From: Streptomyces asoensis
GTDB taxonomy: Bacteria; Actinomycetota; Actinomycetes; Streptomycetales; Streptomycetaceae
NCBI RefSeq assembly: GCF_013085465.1
Contig: NZ_CP049838.1
Coordinates: 9,980,301-10,044,300 of the forward strand
Length of the DNA: 64,000 nt
Direction of reading: 5' to 3'
Part shown: in pieces, positions 11,007 to 19,502 of the stretch
Layout: each line of letters opens with the position of its first letter
How positions within the stretch are numbered: position 1 is the stretch's first letter
The notes under the pieces: model-generated
Told to the model about the DNA's origin: nothing
The model's input: the letters and a program-made list of their open reading frames with translations, nothing else
Database searches by the model: none
Translations under genes and position numbers: made by a program

Positions 11007-12728
11007 ATGAGCACGATCGAGGAGGCTCCGCCGAGCGGGCGCACCGAAGCGCCCAAGGGCGAGCGCATCGCCGACTGGGCCGACGGACGGCTGGGGATCT
11101 ACAACTTCGGATTCCTGGCCCGCAAGGTCTTCCCCGAACACTGGTCGTTCATGTTCGGCGAGATCGCGCTCTACAGCTTCATCATCCTCATCCTCACCGG
11201 AACCTGGCTCACCCTGTTCTTCGAGCCGAGCATGGCCGAGACCGTCTACCACGGCTCGTACGTCCCGCTCCAGGGCATCCCGATGTCGAAGGCCTACGCC
11301 TCCACGATCGACATCAGCTTCGAAGTACGCGGCGGCCTGTTCATCCGCCAGCTGCACCACTGGTCGGCCCTGACCATGATCGGCGCACTCTGCCTGCACA
11401 CCCTGCGCCACTTCCTCACCGGCTCGTTCCGCAAGCCACGCGAGGTCAACTGGCTGATCGGCTTCGTGATCCTCGTCCTGGTCATCCTCGAAGGCTTCGT
11501 CGGATACTCACTGCCCGACGACCTGCTCTCGGGCACCGGACTGCGCATCGCCGAAGGCGTCACCCTCGCCATCCCCGTGGTCGGCACCTACGCGACCATG
11601 TTCCTCTTCGGCGGCGAATACCCCGGCCAGGACGTCGTCCCGCGGTTCTACAGCCTCCACATCCTGCTGATCCCCGGCATCATGCTGGCCCTGACCGTCA
11701 TCCACCTGATCCTGGTCTTCTACCACAAGCACACCCAGTTCCGGGGCCCCGGCCGCACCGAGAACAACGTCGTCGGCCAGCCCCTGATGCCCCACTACAC
11801 GGCCAAGGCCGGCGGCTTCTTCTTCCTGGTCTCCGGGGTCCTCGCCCTGACCGCGGGCATCGCCCAGATCAACCCCGTGTGGACCTACGGCCCCTACCGC
11901 TCCGACCAGATCTCCCAGGGCTCCCAGCCCGACTGGTACATGGGCTTCCTCGAAGGCGCCCTGCGGGCCTTCCCCGCCTGGGAATGGACCGTACCGGGCG
12001 GCTACACGGTCAACTTCGGCGTCCTGATACCAGCCGTCATCCTGCCCACCCTCATGATGCTCGTCCTCGCCCTGTGGCCCTTCCTCGAAGCCTGGGTCAC
12101 CGGCGACAAGGACGAACACCACCTCCTGGACCGGCCCCGCGACCACCCCACCCGCACCGCCTTCGGCTGCGCCTTCGTCGCGCTGTACCTGGTCCTGCTG
12201 TTCGGCGGCGCCAACGACATCCTCGCCGAGCGCTTCCACCTCTCCCTCAACCAGATCACCTACGCGGTACGGATCGGGTTCTTCCTCGTCCCGGCACTGA
12301 CCTACGTCATCACCAAGCGGATCTGCCTCGGCCTCCAGCTGCGCGACCGCGACAAGCTCCTGCACGGCCGCGAGACCGGAAAGATCAGAAGGCTGCCGCA
12401 CGGCGAGTTCGTCGAGGTCCACGAGCCCCTCGACCGGGGACAGGAGTACGCCCTGCTGTCCAGGGAGGTCCGCGAGACGGCACCGGCGCCCGCGGCCGAG
12501 CACGACGGTGTGCCCAACCCGCGGGCCCGCAAGGAGATACTGCGCCACCGCCTCAGCCGCTGGCTGAACAGCGGCCAGATCCCCCACCCGACACCGCAGG
12601 AAATGCAGCAGGCCCGCGCACACCTCGACCACGCCCCGGACGGCCACGCCTCGCCGAACGGACACCTGGACACCGCCCGGCCCGGTGCCCTCCAGCCAGG
12701 ACGCGAACCGGACCAGGAACTGCACTGA
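11007..12728 (+). CDS. qcrB: Second cytochrome bc1 complex subunit b (QcrB paralogue)
   Basis: 573 aa polytopic membrane protein; binds two b haems and forms the quinol-oxidation and quinone-reduction pockets of complex III. Visible features: IRQLHHWSALTMIGALCLHT and FYSLHILLIPGIMLALTVIH carry the paired haem-ligand histidines on helices II and IV. PDWYMGFLEGALR is the actinobacterial form of the PEWY loop at the Qo site. There is the long C-terminal cytoplasmic extension of actinobacterial QcrB. The housekeeping gene normally follows qcrC and qcrA; neither is here, so this is a lone paralogue. Next to aromatic/redox biosynthetic genes it is a candidate target-duplication resistance gene against a bc1 inhibitor, or a redox-adapted subunit. 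That role is inference; the family call is firm. Confidence 0.93.
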   Translation: MSTIEEAPPSGRTEAPKGERIADWADGRLGIYNFGFLARKVFPEHWSFMFGEIALYSFIILILTGTWLTLFFEPSMAETVYHGSYVPLQGIPMSKAYASTIDISFEVRGGLFIRQLHHWSALTMIGALCLHTLRHFLTGSFRKPREVNWLIGFVILVLVILEGFVGYSLPDDLLSGTGLRIAEGVTLAIPVVGTYATMFLFGGEYPGQDVVPRFYSLHILLIPGIMLALTVIHLILVFYHKHTQFRGPGRTENNVVGQPLMPHYTAKAGGFFFLVSGVLALTAGIAQINPVWTYGPYRSDQISQGSQPDWYMGFLEGALRAFPAWEWTVPGGYTVNFGVLIPAVILPTLMMLVLALWPFLEAWVTGDKDEHHLLDRPRDHPTRTAFGCAFVALYLVLLFGGANDILAERFHLSLNQITYAVRIGFFLVPALTYVITKRICLGLQLRDRDKLLHGRETGKIRRLPHGEFVEVHEPLDRGQEYALLSREVRETAPAPAAEHDGVPNPRARKEILRHRLSRWLNSGQIPHPTPQEMQQARAHLDHAPDGHASPNGHLDTARPGALQPGREPDQELH

Positions 12729-12731
12729 CCC

Positions 12732-12771
12732 GGCGGCGCGGGCGGTCAGGGGACAGACCACCCGCGCCGCC
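12732..12771 (+). terminator. Hairpin terminator after qcrB2
   Basis: 15-bp stem (GGCGGCGCGGGCGGT with ACCACCCGCGCCGCC, one G-T pair) around a 10-nt loop, beginning four bases after the stop codon. No U-tract, as is usual in Streptomyces. Confidence 0.75.
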
Positions 12772-12923
12772 CCCGTGCCGCCGGCCCGCACCGGCGGCAC
12801 AGGCGAACACCCGCACCGCGCGGGCCCCCTCGGCCCCGCTCCGCAGAGAGCCCGCAGGGAGCCTGCTCCGCCCTCTTTTTCCGGCCATCCGGCACTCGAG
12901 CCGGAGCGTCCACGGAGGCCCTG

Positions 12924-13283
12924 ATGCGCCGAACCCCCTGGCACCGGCACGGCCCCCGCCCCGAGTCCATCACCCAGGCCCGCACCGGCCTGACCCAGGA
13001 CGTCCGCGGCCGCCAGCGCCGCTACCTCGCCGCCATGCTCGTACGCAGCGCCTGCGTGGTCGTCATGGCCGCCACCTGGAACCGCTGGCCCGCCCTCGCC
13101 CTCTGCGCCCTGGCCGGCGCCTTCCTCATCCCCTACGTCGCCGTGGTGGCCGCCCAGGCGGGTTGGCGCCAGCAGCGGGGCGCACGCCCCGCCCTGACCC
13201 GGATCCACGAAGAGCCCGCCGCCGCCCGCGTGCCCCTCGAACCCACCCTGATCCTGCCGCCGGAACACAACACCGCGGCCTGA
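12924..13283 (+). CDS. DUF3099 small membrane protein
   Basis: 119 aa. ESITQARTGLTQDVRGRQRR followed by the hydrophobic hairpin YLAAMLVRSACVVVMAATWN / RWPALALCALAGAFLIPYVA, then GWRQQRG, is the DUF3099 signature found once in most Streptomyces. Two membrane helices with a short cytoplasmic tail. Function unknown. It follows the qcrB2 terminator by 150 bp and probably has its own promoter. Start ATG at 12924 has GGAG about 14 bases upstream. Confidence 0.85.
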   Translation: MRRTPWHRHGPRPESITQARTGLTQDVRGRQRRYLAAMLVRSACVVVMAATWNRWPALALCALAGAFLIPYVAVVAAQAGWRQQRGARPALTRIHEEPAAARVPLEPTLILPPEHNTAA

Positions 13284-13504
13284 CCCGGCAGCCCACCGCA
13301 CCCCTACCGGCGGACCGGACCGGCCGGCAGCCAACGAGTGTCCCCGGCCCGCATCCCGCGCTGCCTTTCCAGGCCAGGCCAAACCAAACCGCGGCGGCAC
13401 CGTCCCGGCACGGCACCTCGGCGTGGCGGCGGCGTTCGGCTCCCGTCGGGCGGTAAGGGTTGCGGGCGGGGCCCGTGCCGGAGCGACGAGAGTGGGAGTC
13501 GGGC

Positions 13505-14005
13505 GTGACGATGGTCGGACTGTTCTGGATCACTCCGGACGCGGTGTACGTGGGGTCGCCGCCGACCGCCGTCGGGGGTGGTGTCCGGCTGACCGCCGAC
13601 GGGCTGGAAGCCCTGGACCCCGGCGGCTCACGGACGTGGACGTGGGAAGGACTGCGTTCCGCGGTCATCGAGGACGTGCCCACCGAGAACCCGTCGGGCC
13701 GTGTGGCGAAGCTCCTCGGCTCGGTGGTCTCGGCCGCGGCCGGCGCCTTCATCGGCGAGGGCCCGACCGCGATGACGCTGCGGCTGGAAACGGAGGACGG
13801 GCCGCAGCAGGTGACGGTGTACTCGGCGGCGGCCGGAGGATACGGCGCCGAGGAGACGGCGCTCTCCCAGGACCTGCTCGCCCGCTTCGTGGCAGGAACC
13901 GCGGACCTGCGAGCCCTCGAGGCCTGGGGCTGTGAGCACGGCCAGGAGGCAACACCGAAGCCGCACGCGCGCAAGGCCCTGCTCCAAACCTGGACGCAGG
14001 AATGA
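13505..14005 (+). CDS. Conserved hypothetical protein
   Basis: 166 aa from GTG at 13505; an ATG two codons later is the alternative. Begins MTMVGLFWITPDAVYVGSPP. The first half looks like a small beta-rich domain (VRLTADGLEALDPGGSRTWT), then a glycine/alanine hydrophobic stretch SVVSAAAGAFIGEGP that may touch a membrane, then another beta segment MTLRLETEDGPQQVTVYSAA and a helical end (LSQDLLARFVAGTADLRALE). I do not recognise a named family. The GGGAG upstream and clean codon use support a real gene. No clear operon partner. Confidence 0.65.
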   Translation: MTMVGLFWITPDAVYVGSPPTAVGGGVRLTADGLEALDPGGSRTWTWEGLRSAVIEDVPTENPSGRVAKLLGSVVSAAAGAFIGEGPTAMTLRLETEDGPQQVTVYSAAAGGYGAEETALSQDLLARFVAGTADLRALEAWGCEHGQEATPKPHARKALLQTWTQE

Positions 14006-14522
14006 ACCGAGCAACCGCCGCGCCACGACCTCGCCGGCCACAGCCACGAGGCGGAGGGCCGGCACCGGCCCCGGGCGGTCTCCTCCCGAACGGCCCGGCA
14101 CTGTGCGGTACGCCGGAGTGGGCACGTTCACGTGTACCCGGCCGGCCGCTGTCGCGCGTTCGCGGACACGCCCCCACAGACCGAAGCTCCGGGGTCCGCA
14201 GCACGCATGACAGGCACCCCGGTCCACAGGTTCCCGGCCCCTGTTCCTGAGCCGATGAACCGGGCAGCCGGGGCAGCTGGTCGGCGGTGCCTCGGCGGCC
14301 GTGCAGCGCCCGTTCCCGAGCGGCGTGCCGCGCCCCGGCTTCCTCGTTCTCAGCCGGCTGCGGCCAGGGCGGCAACAGCCCCGGACACGGTGGGCGGGCT
14401 CCCGGCGATCACGTGCACAGACGGTCCGCCGCATGGCAGGATGACGGCCGGCCGGAAGACCGATGCCGTGCAGACGTCCGAAGAGGGCTGCGCGCAACGC
14501 GGCGGGCCGGGGGAGCGCAGAC
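14006..14522. other. Gap with no recognisable gene
   Basis: About 500 bp in which every long frame is compositionally biased and antisense to another. Nothing I can support beyond the possible promoter of the following small gene. Confidence 0.4.
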
Positions 14523-14687
14523 ATGGTCGCCTTCCACTCCTCCGCGCTGAACGGAGTCGCCGCCAACCCCGCCCTCCCCACACCGCTGCTGCTGCGGCTG
14601 ATCGCCTTCGACGGCGCGGGCGCCAACCCGGCCCTTCCCCCGGACGCGATGGCCGTGGTCATGAACGAGGCCGGGGTGCCCGCCTGA
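14523..14687 (+). pseudogene. Fragment of a leucine-rich-repeat-variant (LRV) protein
   Basis: 54 aa. VAANPALPTPLLLRLIAFDG then GANPALPPDAMAVVMNEAGV show the repeated NPALP-xx-LLxRL unit of Streptomyces LRV proteins, which normally have many such units. Only one and a half remain before the stop, which lies inside a strong hairpin. Either a truncated gene or a very small LRV protein. Start ATG at 14523; a longer frame begins at 14463. Confidence 0.5.
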
Positions 14688-14701
14688 CGACGGGCACCCC
14701 G
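14672..14701. terminator. Bidirectional hairpin terminator
   Basis: Perfect 11-bp stem CGGGGTGCCCG / CGGGCACCCCG with an 8-nt loop containing the stop of the LRV fragment. It lies between that gene (+) and the HTH/binding-protein gene (-), so it can serve both. Confidence 0.75.
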
Positions 14702-14731
14702 AAGCGACGCGGCCGGATGCCCGGGCCGGGG

Positions 14732-16792
14732 TCAGGAGGCGGTGGTGCCGAGGCGGTGGAGGGTGATGGGGACGCTGGTGCGGTTCCCGGTGGTGTCGAT
14801 GCCGAAGCGCCCGGTGGCGGCGGGGACGGCGCCGTCGGTGAGGGCGTAGAGGTGGTTGAGGACGGCGTACCGGTTGGGGCGTGCGGTGGTGGGGGTGGTG
14901 GCGTTGCGGATGGCGGTGGTCGCGGTGAGGACGGCGTCGTGGGCGAGGACGGGCCAGTAGCCGCGGGTGGCGTGGCCGGCGGGGAACTTCTGCCCGTGGT
15001 GGTCGCCGGCGAAGGCCTCGAGGAACTTGTCGTACAGGTTGTGGTCGCTGTTGCCGGGGCCGCGCAGCGCCGCGGCGGCGGGCAGGGAGGCGTACAGGAC
15101 GGCGATGGGTGCCTCGCCCTCCTGGTTCAGGCCGGTGAGGGTCTTGGGGTCCAGGGCCGCCGTGTCGGACCCCGAGACGACGGTGATGGGCCGGCGGTGG
15201 CAGCTGCGCCGGCCGAGGGCCTGGAGGAAGTCGGGCAGGTACTTCTCGCGGGCCGCGAAGTACACGGTGTCGACGGGGCGCTGGGTGTTGCACAGGTTCT
15301 GGCCGATGGTGTCCAGGATCGAGGCCGCCCCGCCGCGGGGGTCGAAGAAGAAGTCCGCCGCGGGGTCGAGGTGTTTCTTCAGCCCGCTGACGGTGCGGAA
15401 GTCCTGGTAGAGGGAGTCGGTGTAGAAGTCGCGGGTTCCGTTCGGGGTCACGTCGGTGCGCACCAGCGCGGCGGTGCGCGTGTCGCCGGCCAGTTCCTCG
15501 CCGAGCGCCTTGAGCTGGGCTGCGTTGGTCAGGGTGACGCGGACCAGCCCGTTGATGCGTTCCGGTCCGCTCTGCGGGCTGTCGATGGTGCCGGTGGTGT
15601 CGAATCCGTCGGCGGTGATGAGGTCGGCGACCATGGGGATGTCCTTCTTGCTGAGCGCACGGGCGGCGTCGACGGACTCCTGCTGGCTCAGTCCCATCCC
15701 GGTGACGGCGACCAGGTTCTCGACCCCGTCCAGCGCCTCGACGGTGTCCTTCCAGTGCAGTTCGCCGCTGCCCATGTTGGCCAGGACCAGACGGATCTTC
15801 AGCGGGCCGTCGTCGGTGTTGGCCCGTTCGACGGCCGTGTAGGCGCCCTCGACCTCCCCGACGAACTGGTCGAGCGTCAGGTCCTTGGCCTTGCCGGCCT
15901 GGCCCACCGAGGTCAGCGGCGCCAGGAACGCGATGGTGACGTACTGGCCGCCGCGGGCCGCCCGGTGGTTCTCCGCACCGATGGCCGTCAGCACGGGCTC
16001 CAGGGCGGAGCCGAACACGTCGGAGCGGTCGAGGCCGTCGGTCACTCCCGTGCACTCCCCGCCGGCCTCGGTCACCAGCGCCGGGTTCAGGGTCCCGCAG
16101 TGCTCCTCGCGGAACTTCTCCTGCCGCTGCCTCTCCTCTTCCAGCTGCTTGCCGCGCCGCACACGCTGATCGTGCTGGTCGACGGCGTACACCCCGGCGG
16201 CCACCGCGAGCGCGAGGGCGGCACAGACCGCCACGGCGGCCCGGCGGCGCGCCAGCCCGGCCCGCCACGCCTTCCACCGGCCGCCGTCGGCGGGCGGGAT
16301 GTCGTCCGGGGACTTGCCCGGCGGCTTGCCGGGGGGCGCTGCCGGAGGCGGCGAAGGCACCGGGGGAGGGGAAGGCACCGGGGGAGGAGACGCGGCTGCT
16401 TCCGAACCACCAGGGTCCCCAGCCCCAGCCGGAGTCGGAGCAGGGGCCTGGGCCGGGGCCGGGACGGAAGCCTGGGTCGCGGACACCGCGGCCAGCTCCC
16501 GCCAGGCCTGCTGCCAGGGCTGGCGCTGCGCCTCGTCCAGACCGCACGCGGCCAGGAAATCGGCGACGAACTCCCACTCCGGCAGCCTGTCCCGCGACAG
16601 CACATTGGAGACGGTGGCCGGCGGGAGCCTCTTGCCCTGCCGCTGGCTGGCCTGCTCGAGCTGGGCGAGCGACACACCGAGCCCGGTGCGCAGTCTCGTC
16701 AGTTCCTCACGGAACTGCTGCCGGCTGCCGATCCGCGGCGGCACGGTGTCATGCGCCGCCTGCCGCCTGCCGGGCACCTGGTCCCACGCCAT
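14732..16792 (-). CDS. Membrane-anchored HTH protein with an extracytoplasmic type I periplasmic-binding domain
   Basis: 686 aa. Start ATG at 16792 with GGGAGG seven bases upstream; the frame is open 93 codons further but is arginine-rich there. Residues about 20-110 form an XRE-like helix-turn-helix (FREELTRLRTGLGVSLAQLE, then LPPATVSNVLSRDRLPEWEF). A P/A/S-rich linker follows (PPPVPSPPPVPSPPPAAPPG), then one membrane helix (AAVAVCAALALAVAAGVYAV). From about residue 230 to the end is a branched-chain amino-acid-binding-like (type I) fold, with YVTIAFLAPLT, IRLVLANMGSGE and LVAVTGMGLSQQESVDAARA. This is the layout of a one-protein transmembrane sensor: ligand outside, DNA-binding-type domain inside. 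No ABC permease genes adjoin. Ligand and DNA target unknown. Confidence 0.8.
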   Translation of the reverse strand: MAWDQVPGRRQAAHDTVPPRIGSRQQFREELTRLRTGLGVSLAQLEQASQRQGKRLPPATVSNVLSRDRLPEWEFVADFLAACGLDEAQRQPWQQAWRELAAVSATQASVPAPAQAPAPTPAGAGDPGGSEAAASPPPVPSPPPVPSPPPAAPPGKPPGKSPDDIPPADGGRWKAWRAGLARRRAAVAVCAALALAVAAGVYAVDQHDQRVRRGKQLEEERQRQEKFREEHCGTLNPALVTEAGGECTGVTDGLDRSDVFGSALEPVLTAIGAENHRAARGGQYVTIAFLAPLTSVGQAGKAKDLTLDQFVGEVEGAYTAVERANTDDGPLKIRLVLANMGSGELHWKDTVEALDGVENLVAVTGMGLSQQESVDAARALSKKDIPMVADLITADGFDTTGTIDSPQSGPERINGLVRVTLTNAAQLKALGEELAGDTRTAALVRTDVTPNGTRDFYTDSLYQDFRTVSGLKKHLDPAADFFFDPRGGAASILDTIGQNLCNTQRPVDTVYFAAREKYLPDFLQALGRRSCHRRPITVVSGSDTAALDPKTLTGLNQEGEAPIAVLYASLPAAAALRGPGNSDHNLYDKFLEAFAGDHHGQKFPAGHATRGYWPVLAHDAVLTATTAIRNATTPTTARPNRYAVLNHLYALTDGAVPAATGRFGIDTTGNRTSVPITLHRLGTTAS

Positions 16793-17528
16793 CACACACC
16801 TCCCGCGCCGGCGGCACCGGCGGTGGCCGTGCCGATGCCGAGCGCGCCGGCCGGGAACTGCTGCCGACGGAGAAGGCTGTATCGATGCAGCATGAACGAA
16901 TTCCTGTCTTCCTGGGAGCGACGCCAATTCGCCGCACGGAGCACCCCGTGTCCGGTTACCGGCCGGGACACGAGGCGTTTTGGATTCCCCGACCCTGGAG
17001 GTGAAGACGTTCCGCGGCAAGGCTGTTATGCGAGCGGAACTCAAGAAAGCTCGGGGAATCTCCTGCCGCATCAGGATTCCGCTTTTCCGTTACCGGCTGA
17101 CGGGTATTCCGATCTATTTCTGAAGTCTTCGGTCCGTGTCGCATACTGACCGGCTTCTTGCCGCGCCCGCCGGCGCACCCGGCCGCAGCACAACCCCACC
17201 ATCCCGACCCCCACCGCTGTGACCTGCATGTACGGCGTTCCGAAACTCCGGCGCCCCTTCCGAAGGCTCCCGAAGAGGCGAACGATCTTGTGGTCACGGC
17301 GGTTCGGTGATGAGCTGGGAGACAGCGGCCCGGCCGCACCCCGTAGGAACTGTCCTGTCTTCCTGTCTTCCTGGGACCGGCAGCACGACGTCGGGGATCG
17401 AGGGGGTTCCTGTTACCGGCGGGAACCCCCTCCGCGTGCCCGTACGGCCCCACGGGACGAAACCTGTGGATCACGTCGAGTGAGAACGGCTGACGCAATG
17501 AGCCGGGGTGGTGGAAATCGGGCTGTGG
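16793..17528. other. Long non-coding stretch with one hairpin
   Basis: About 735 bp, less G/C-rich than its surroundings. Contains the perfect 10-bp inverted repeat AGGGGGTTCC / GGAACCCCCT at 17401-17431 (11-nt loop). Short repeated strings CTGTCTTCCTGGGA occur near 16901 and 17366. No gene or RNA family recognised; promoter of the HTH gene presumably lies near 16800-16900. Confidence 0.4.
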
Positions 17529-17897
17529 TCATGCAGGCAACCCTCGGGTGTCCTTGAGGACGGCACCATCGAAACCCGCTGTCGACAGGTTCTTCGCCCC
17601 GGTGAGGTCGGCGCCGGTAAGGTCCGCTCCGGTGAAGTCCGCGTCACGGAGACCGGCTTGCCTCAAGTCCGCTCCGCGCAGGATCGCGCCGGGCAGGCTG
17701 GCACGGACGAGGCTGGCCCGCTTCAGGTCGGCATCCTCCATTTCAGCCCCAGTCAGGTACGTGTCGTCGAAGTGCGCCCCGGCCGCCTGGATCCGCCTCA
17801 GGTCGGCTCGCACGAGGTGCGACCGCGCCGGATCCGCATTGGTCAGGACGGCGTCCGCCAACTGGGCCTCATGCTGCACAACGACATCGCCTGGCAA
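17529..17897 (-). CDS. Pentapeptide-repeat protein, possibly N-terminally truncated
   Basis: 122 aa. From about residue 10 onward it reads as A(D/N)Lxx repeats: QLADAVLTNADPARSHLVRA, GAEMEDADLKRASLVRASLP, LRGADLRQAGLRDADFTGAD, LTGADLTGA. This builds a right-handed quadrilateral beta helix. Known members mimic DNA or act in membranes; here function cannot be given. Many Streptomyces relatives carry a membrane segment before the repeats, missing here, and no strong ribosome site precedes ATG 17897, so a truncation is possible. Confidence 0.65.
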   Translation of the reverse strand: MPGDVVVQHEAQLADAVLTNADPARSHLVRADLRRIQAAGAHFDDTYLTGAEMEDADLKRASLVRASLPGAILRGADLRQAGLRDADFTGADLTGADLTGAKNLSTAGFDGAVLKDTRGLPA

Positions 17898-17986
17898 CTG
17901 CTGTCCTTGGAGCCGGAGTTCGGCTCGGGCCGGACCTGCCGGCGGTGGCTGGAGCGGTGGCCGCTGCGGCCGTGCGAGCCATCATC

Positions 17987-18023
17987 GGGGCCCCGGTCAC
18001 GGAAACGCCGTGACCGGGGCCCC
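17987..18023 (-). terminator. Strong hairpin terminator after infA2
   Basis: Perfect 16-bp stem (GGGGCCCCGGTCACGG with its complement at 18008-18023) around a 5-nt loop AAACG, 35 bp past the infA stop. Confidence 0.85.
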
Positions 18024-18057
18024 CGGGGTCAGCTACCGCGGAAGGTGTCGACCGCCG

Positions 18058-18282
18058 TCAGTTCCGGTACCGGAACACGATCCGGCCGCGCGTCAGGTCG
18101 TACGGCGGGAGCTCCACCAGTACCCGGTCTTCCAGCATGATCTTGATGTAGTTCTTGCGGATCTTCCCGCTGATGTGCGCGAGCACCTGGTGGCCGTTCT
18201 CGAGCTCCACGGTGAACATGGCGCTGCGCAGGCACTCGACGACCTTGCCCTCGACTTCGATGACGTTCTTGTTCTTCGTCAT
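18058..18282 (-). CDS. infA: Translation initiation factor IF-1 paralogue
   Basis: 74 aa OB-fold protein. IF-1 occupies the ribosomal A site of the 30S subunit during initiation. [40 protein letters not shown] and [14 protein letters not shown] cover the whole family. The N-terminus [10 protein letters not shown] and a few core changes ([17 protein letters not shown]) differ from the usual Streptomyces IF-1 of the ribosomal protein operon, so this is a second copy. Its ATG overlaps the TGA of the upstream acetyltransferase gene (ATGA), indicating translational coupling, and a strong terminator follows. Likely an accessory or condition-specific IF-1. Confidence 0.93.
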   Translation of the reverse strand: MTKNKNVIEVEGKVVECLRSAMFTVELENGHQVLAHISGKIRKNYIKIMLEDRVLVELPPYDLTRGRIVFRYRN

Positions 18283-19070
18283 CGCACCAGCTCCAGGTTG
18301 CTGTTCATCGGCTGGGCGCCGATGCCCTCGAACAGCGCCGAGGCTGCTTGGTTGGACTCGTGGACTTCCGTACAGGCCGCGACGAACCCGGAGCGGTGCA
18401 GTGTCTCCAGCGCGTGGGCCAGCAGCGCCCGCGCGATGCCGCGGCGCTGCTCGCCGGCCCGGACCGCGACCAGCCCGATGCGCGGCCGGTTCACCGTCAC
18501 CACCCGGATCAGACCCAGGTAGCGGTCCGGCGCCGCGGCCACCGCGTACTTCGACGGGTCGACGATGGTGTCGCCTTCGGGGCGGCGAATCACCTCCGCG
18601 GGCATCGACTGCCACCCGACGCTTGCCTCGACTTCGTCGCGGATCGCGCGGTCCACCGCCCGCAGCAGACTCTCGTCCGCCTGCCCGGCGGGCACGATCG
18701 TCACGCCCGAAGGCGGCAGGACTGCTTCGAGCCCTGTGACCTGCGGGTCGGTCGGCACGACGTACTCCCACTCGCGGCGCCGGATCGAGAAACCGGCCCG
18801 CCGCCAGCCGGCCGTCAGCTCGGCGTCGGCTTCGTCGACCACCGTGTACAGCGGCGCCGGCAGTTCCGCCAGCATCGCCTCGGCGAGCCGGTCGAAGGCG
18901 GCGTCGTGCCAGGCGTCGATGCTGACGAACAAGCGTCCGTCAGGCCGGTGCTCCGCATGCCCGCGGCCGACCACCAAGTCGTCATCCAGTGCATGCCATT
19001 GCCGGTCCGCGACGCGCGTGATCATCACCGCGTTCTCGCCCAGGCCAGATGTGAAAGGCTTCGTGTTCAT
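18279..19070 (-). CDS. GNAT-family N-acetyltransferase
   Basis: 263 aa. The acetyl-CoA-binding motif is [20 protein letters not shown] (V-x-x-x-x-R-x-x-G-I-A), followed by [20 protein letters not shown], the usual beta6-beta7 end of the fold. The N-terminal half (residues 1-120) is a degenerate second GNAT-like lobe. Start ATG at 19070 with AAAGGGA upstream. Shares its stop with the start of infA2, so the two form one operon. Substrate not predictable from sequence; coupling to an initiation factor hints at a translation-linked target but that is speculation. Confidence 0.85.
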   Translation of the reverse strand: MNTKPFTSGLGENAVMITRVADRQWHALDDDLVVGRGHAEHRPDGRLFVSIDAWHDAAFDRLAEAMLAELPAPLYTVVDEADAELTAGWRRAGFSIRRREWEYVVPTDPQVTGLEAVLPPSGVTIVPAGQADESLLRAVDRAIRDEVEASVGWQSMPAEVIRRPEGDTIVDPSKYAVAAAPDRYLGLIRVVTVNRPRIGLVAVRAGEQRRGIARALLAHALETLHRSGFVAACTEVHESNQAASALFEGIGAQPMNSNLELVR

Positions 19071-19264
19071 CGGAGTCCCTTTCCAGGAGTGCCTCGATCT
19101 CAGGCGCTCCTGGCGACACCGAACGTCAGCCGCCGGACCGTGACGGGTTGAGGGAGCACCCATGGGTAACTGTGTTCACGGGGCTCACCTCCATACGACG
19201 ACTTCACGGTCCATCACGAAAGTAGCAGCGGGGCGCCGCCTCGCTCAAATCCTTTCCTGCGAGC

Positions 19265-19405
19265 TCATGACGCGATCATGATCCGGTCTTCCTGAGGCGT
19301 CTCCAGCAGCTCGTTTGGCAGCAGGCCGAGAGTGTCGGTGACCAGGAACCGCTCACGGCCCTTCGGACCGACCTGCTGACGGTCTCGGCCACGCTCAAGT
19401 AGCGT
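19265..19405 (-). pseudogene. Transposase fragment, IS5-like
   Basis: About 45 codons reading LERGRDRQQVGPKGRERFLV followed by TDTLGLLPNELLETPQED and a stop. The GRKRHLLVDTLGLL-type block is the strand around the second catalytic Asp region of IS5/IS4-like DDE transposases. No other part of the element is visible. Confidence 0.45.
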
Positions 19406-19502
19406 AAGCAGGACGGGCGTTGGCAGCTCGCGCTGCCCGATGGCGGAGCGTTGGGCAGCGATCAGGACCAGGGCCTGTCCTGTCGATCTCGGACGTCAGC
19501 GG

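Noticed and set aside
14132-17149. A 1005-codon plus-strand open frame across the HTH/binding-protein gene
   Set aside because: It is the high-GC mirror of the minus-strand gene; its protein is V/G/R-rich without motifs, whereas the minus strand gives clear HTH, membrane and binding folds.
17548-18522. Plus-strand frames opposite the pentapeptide and infA genes
   Set aside because: Mirror of minus-strand genes with recognisable products.
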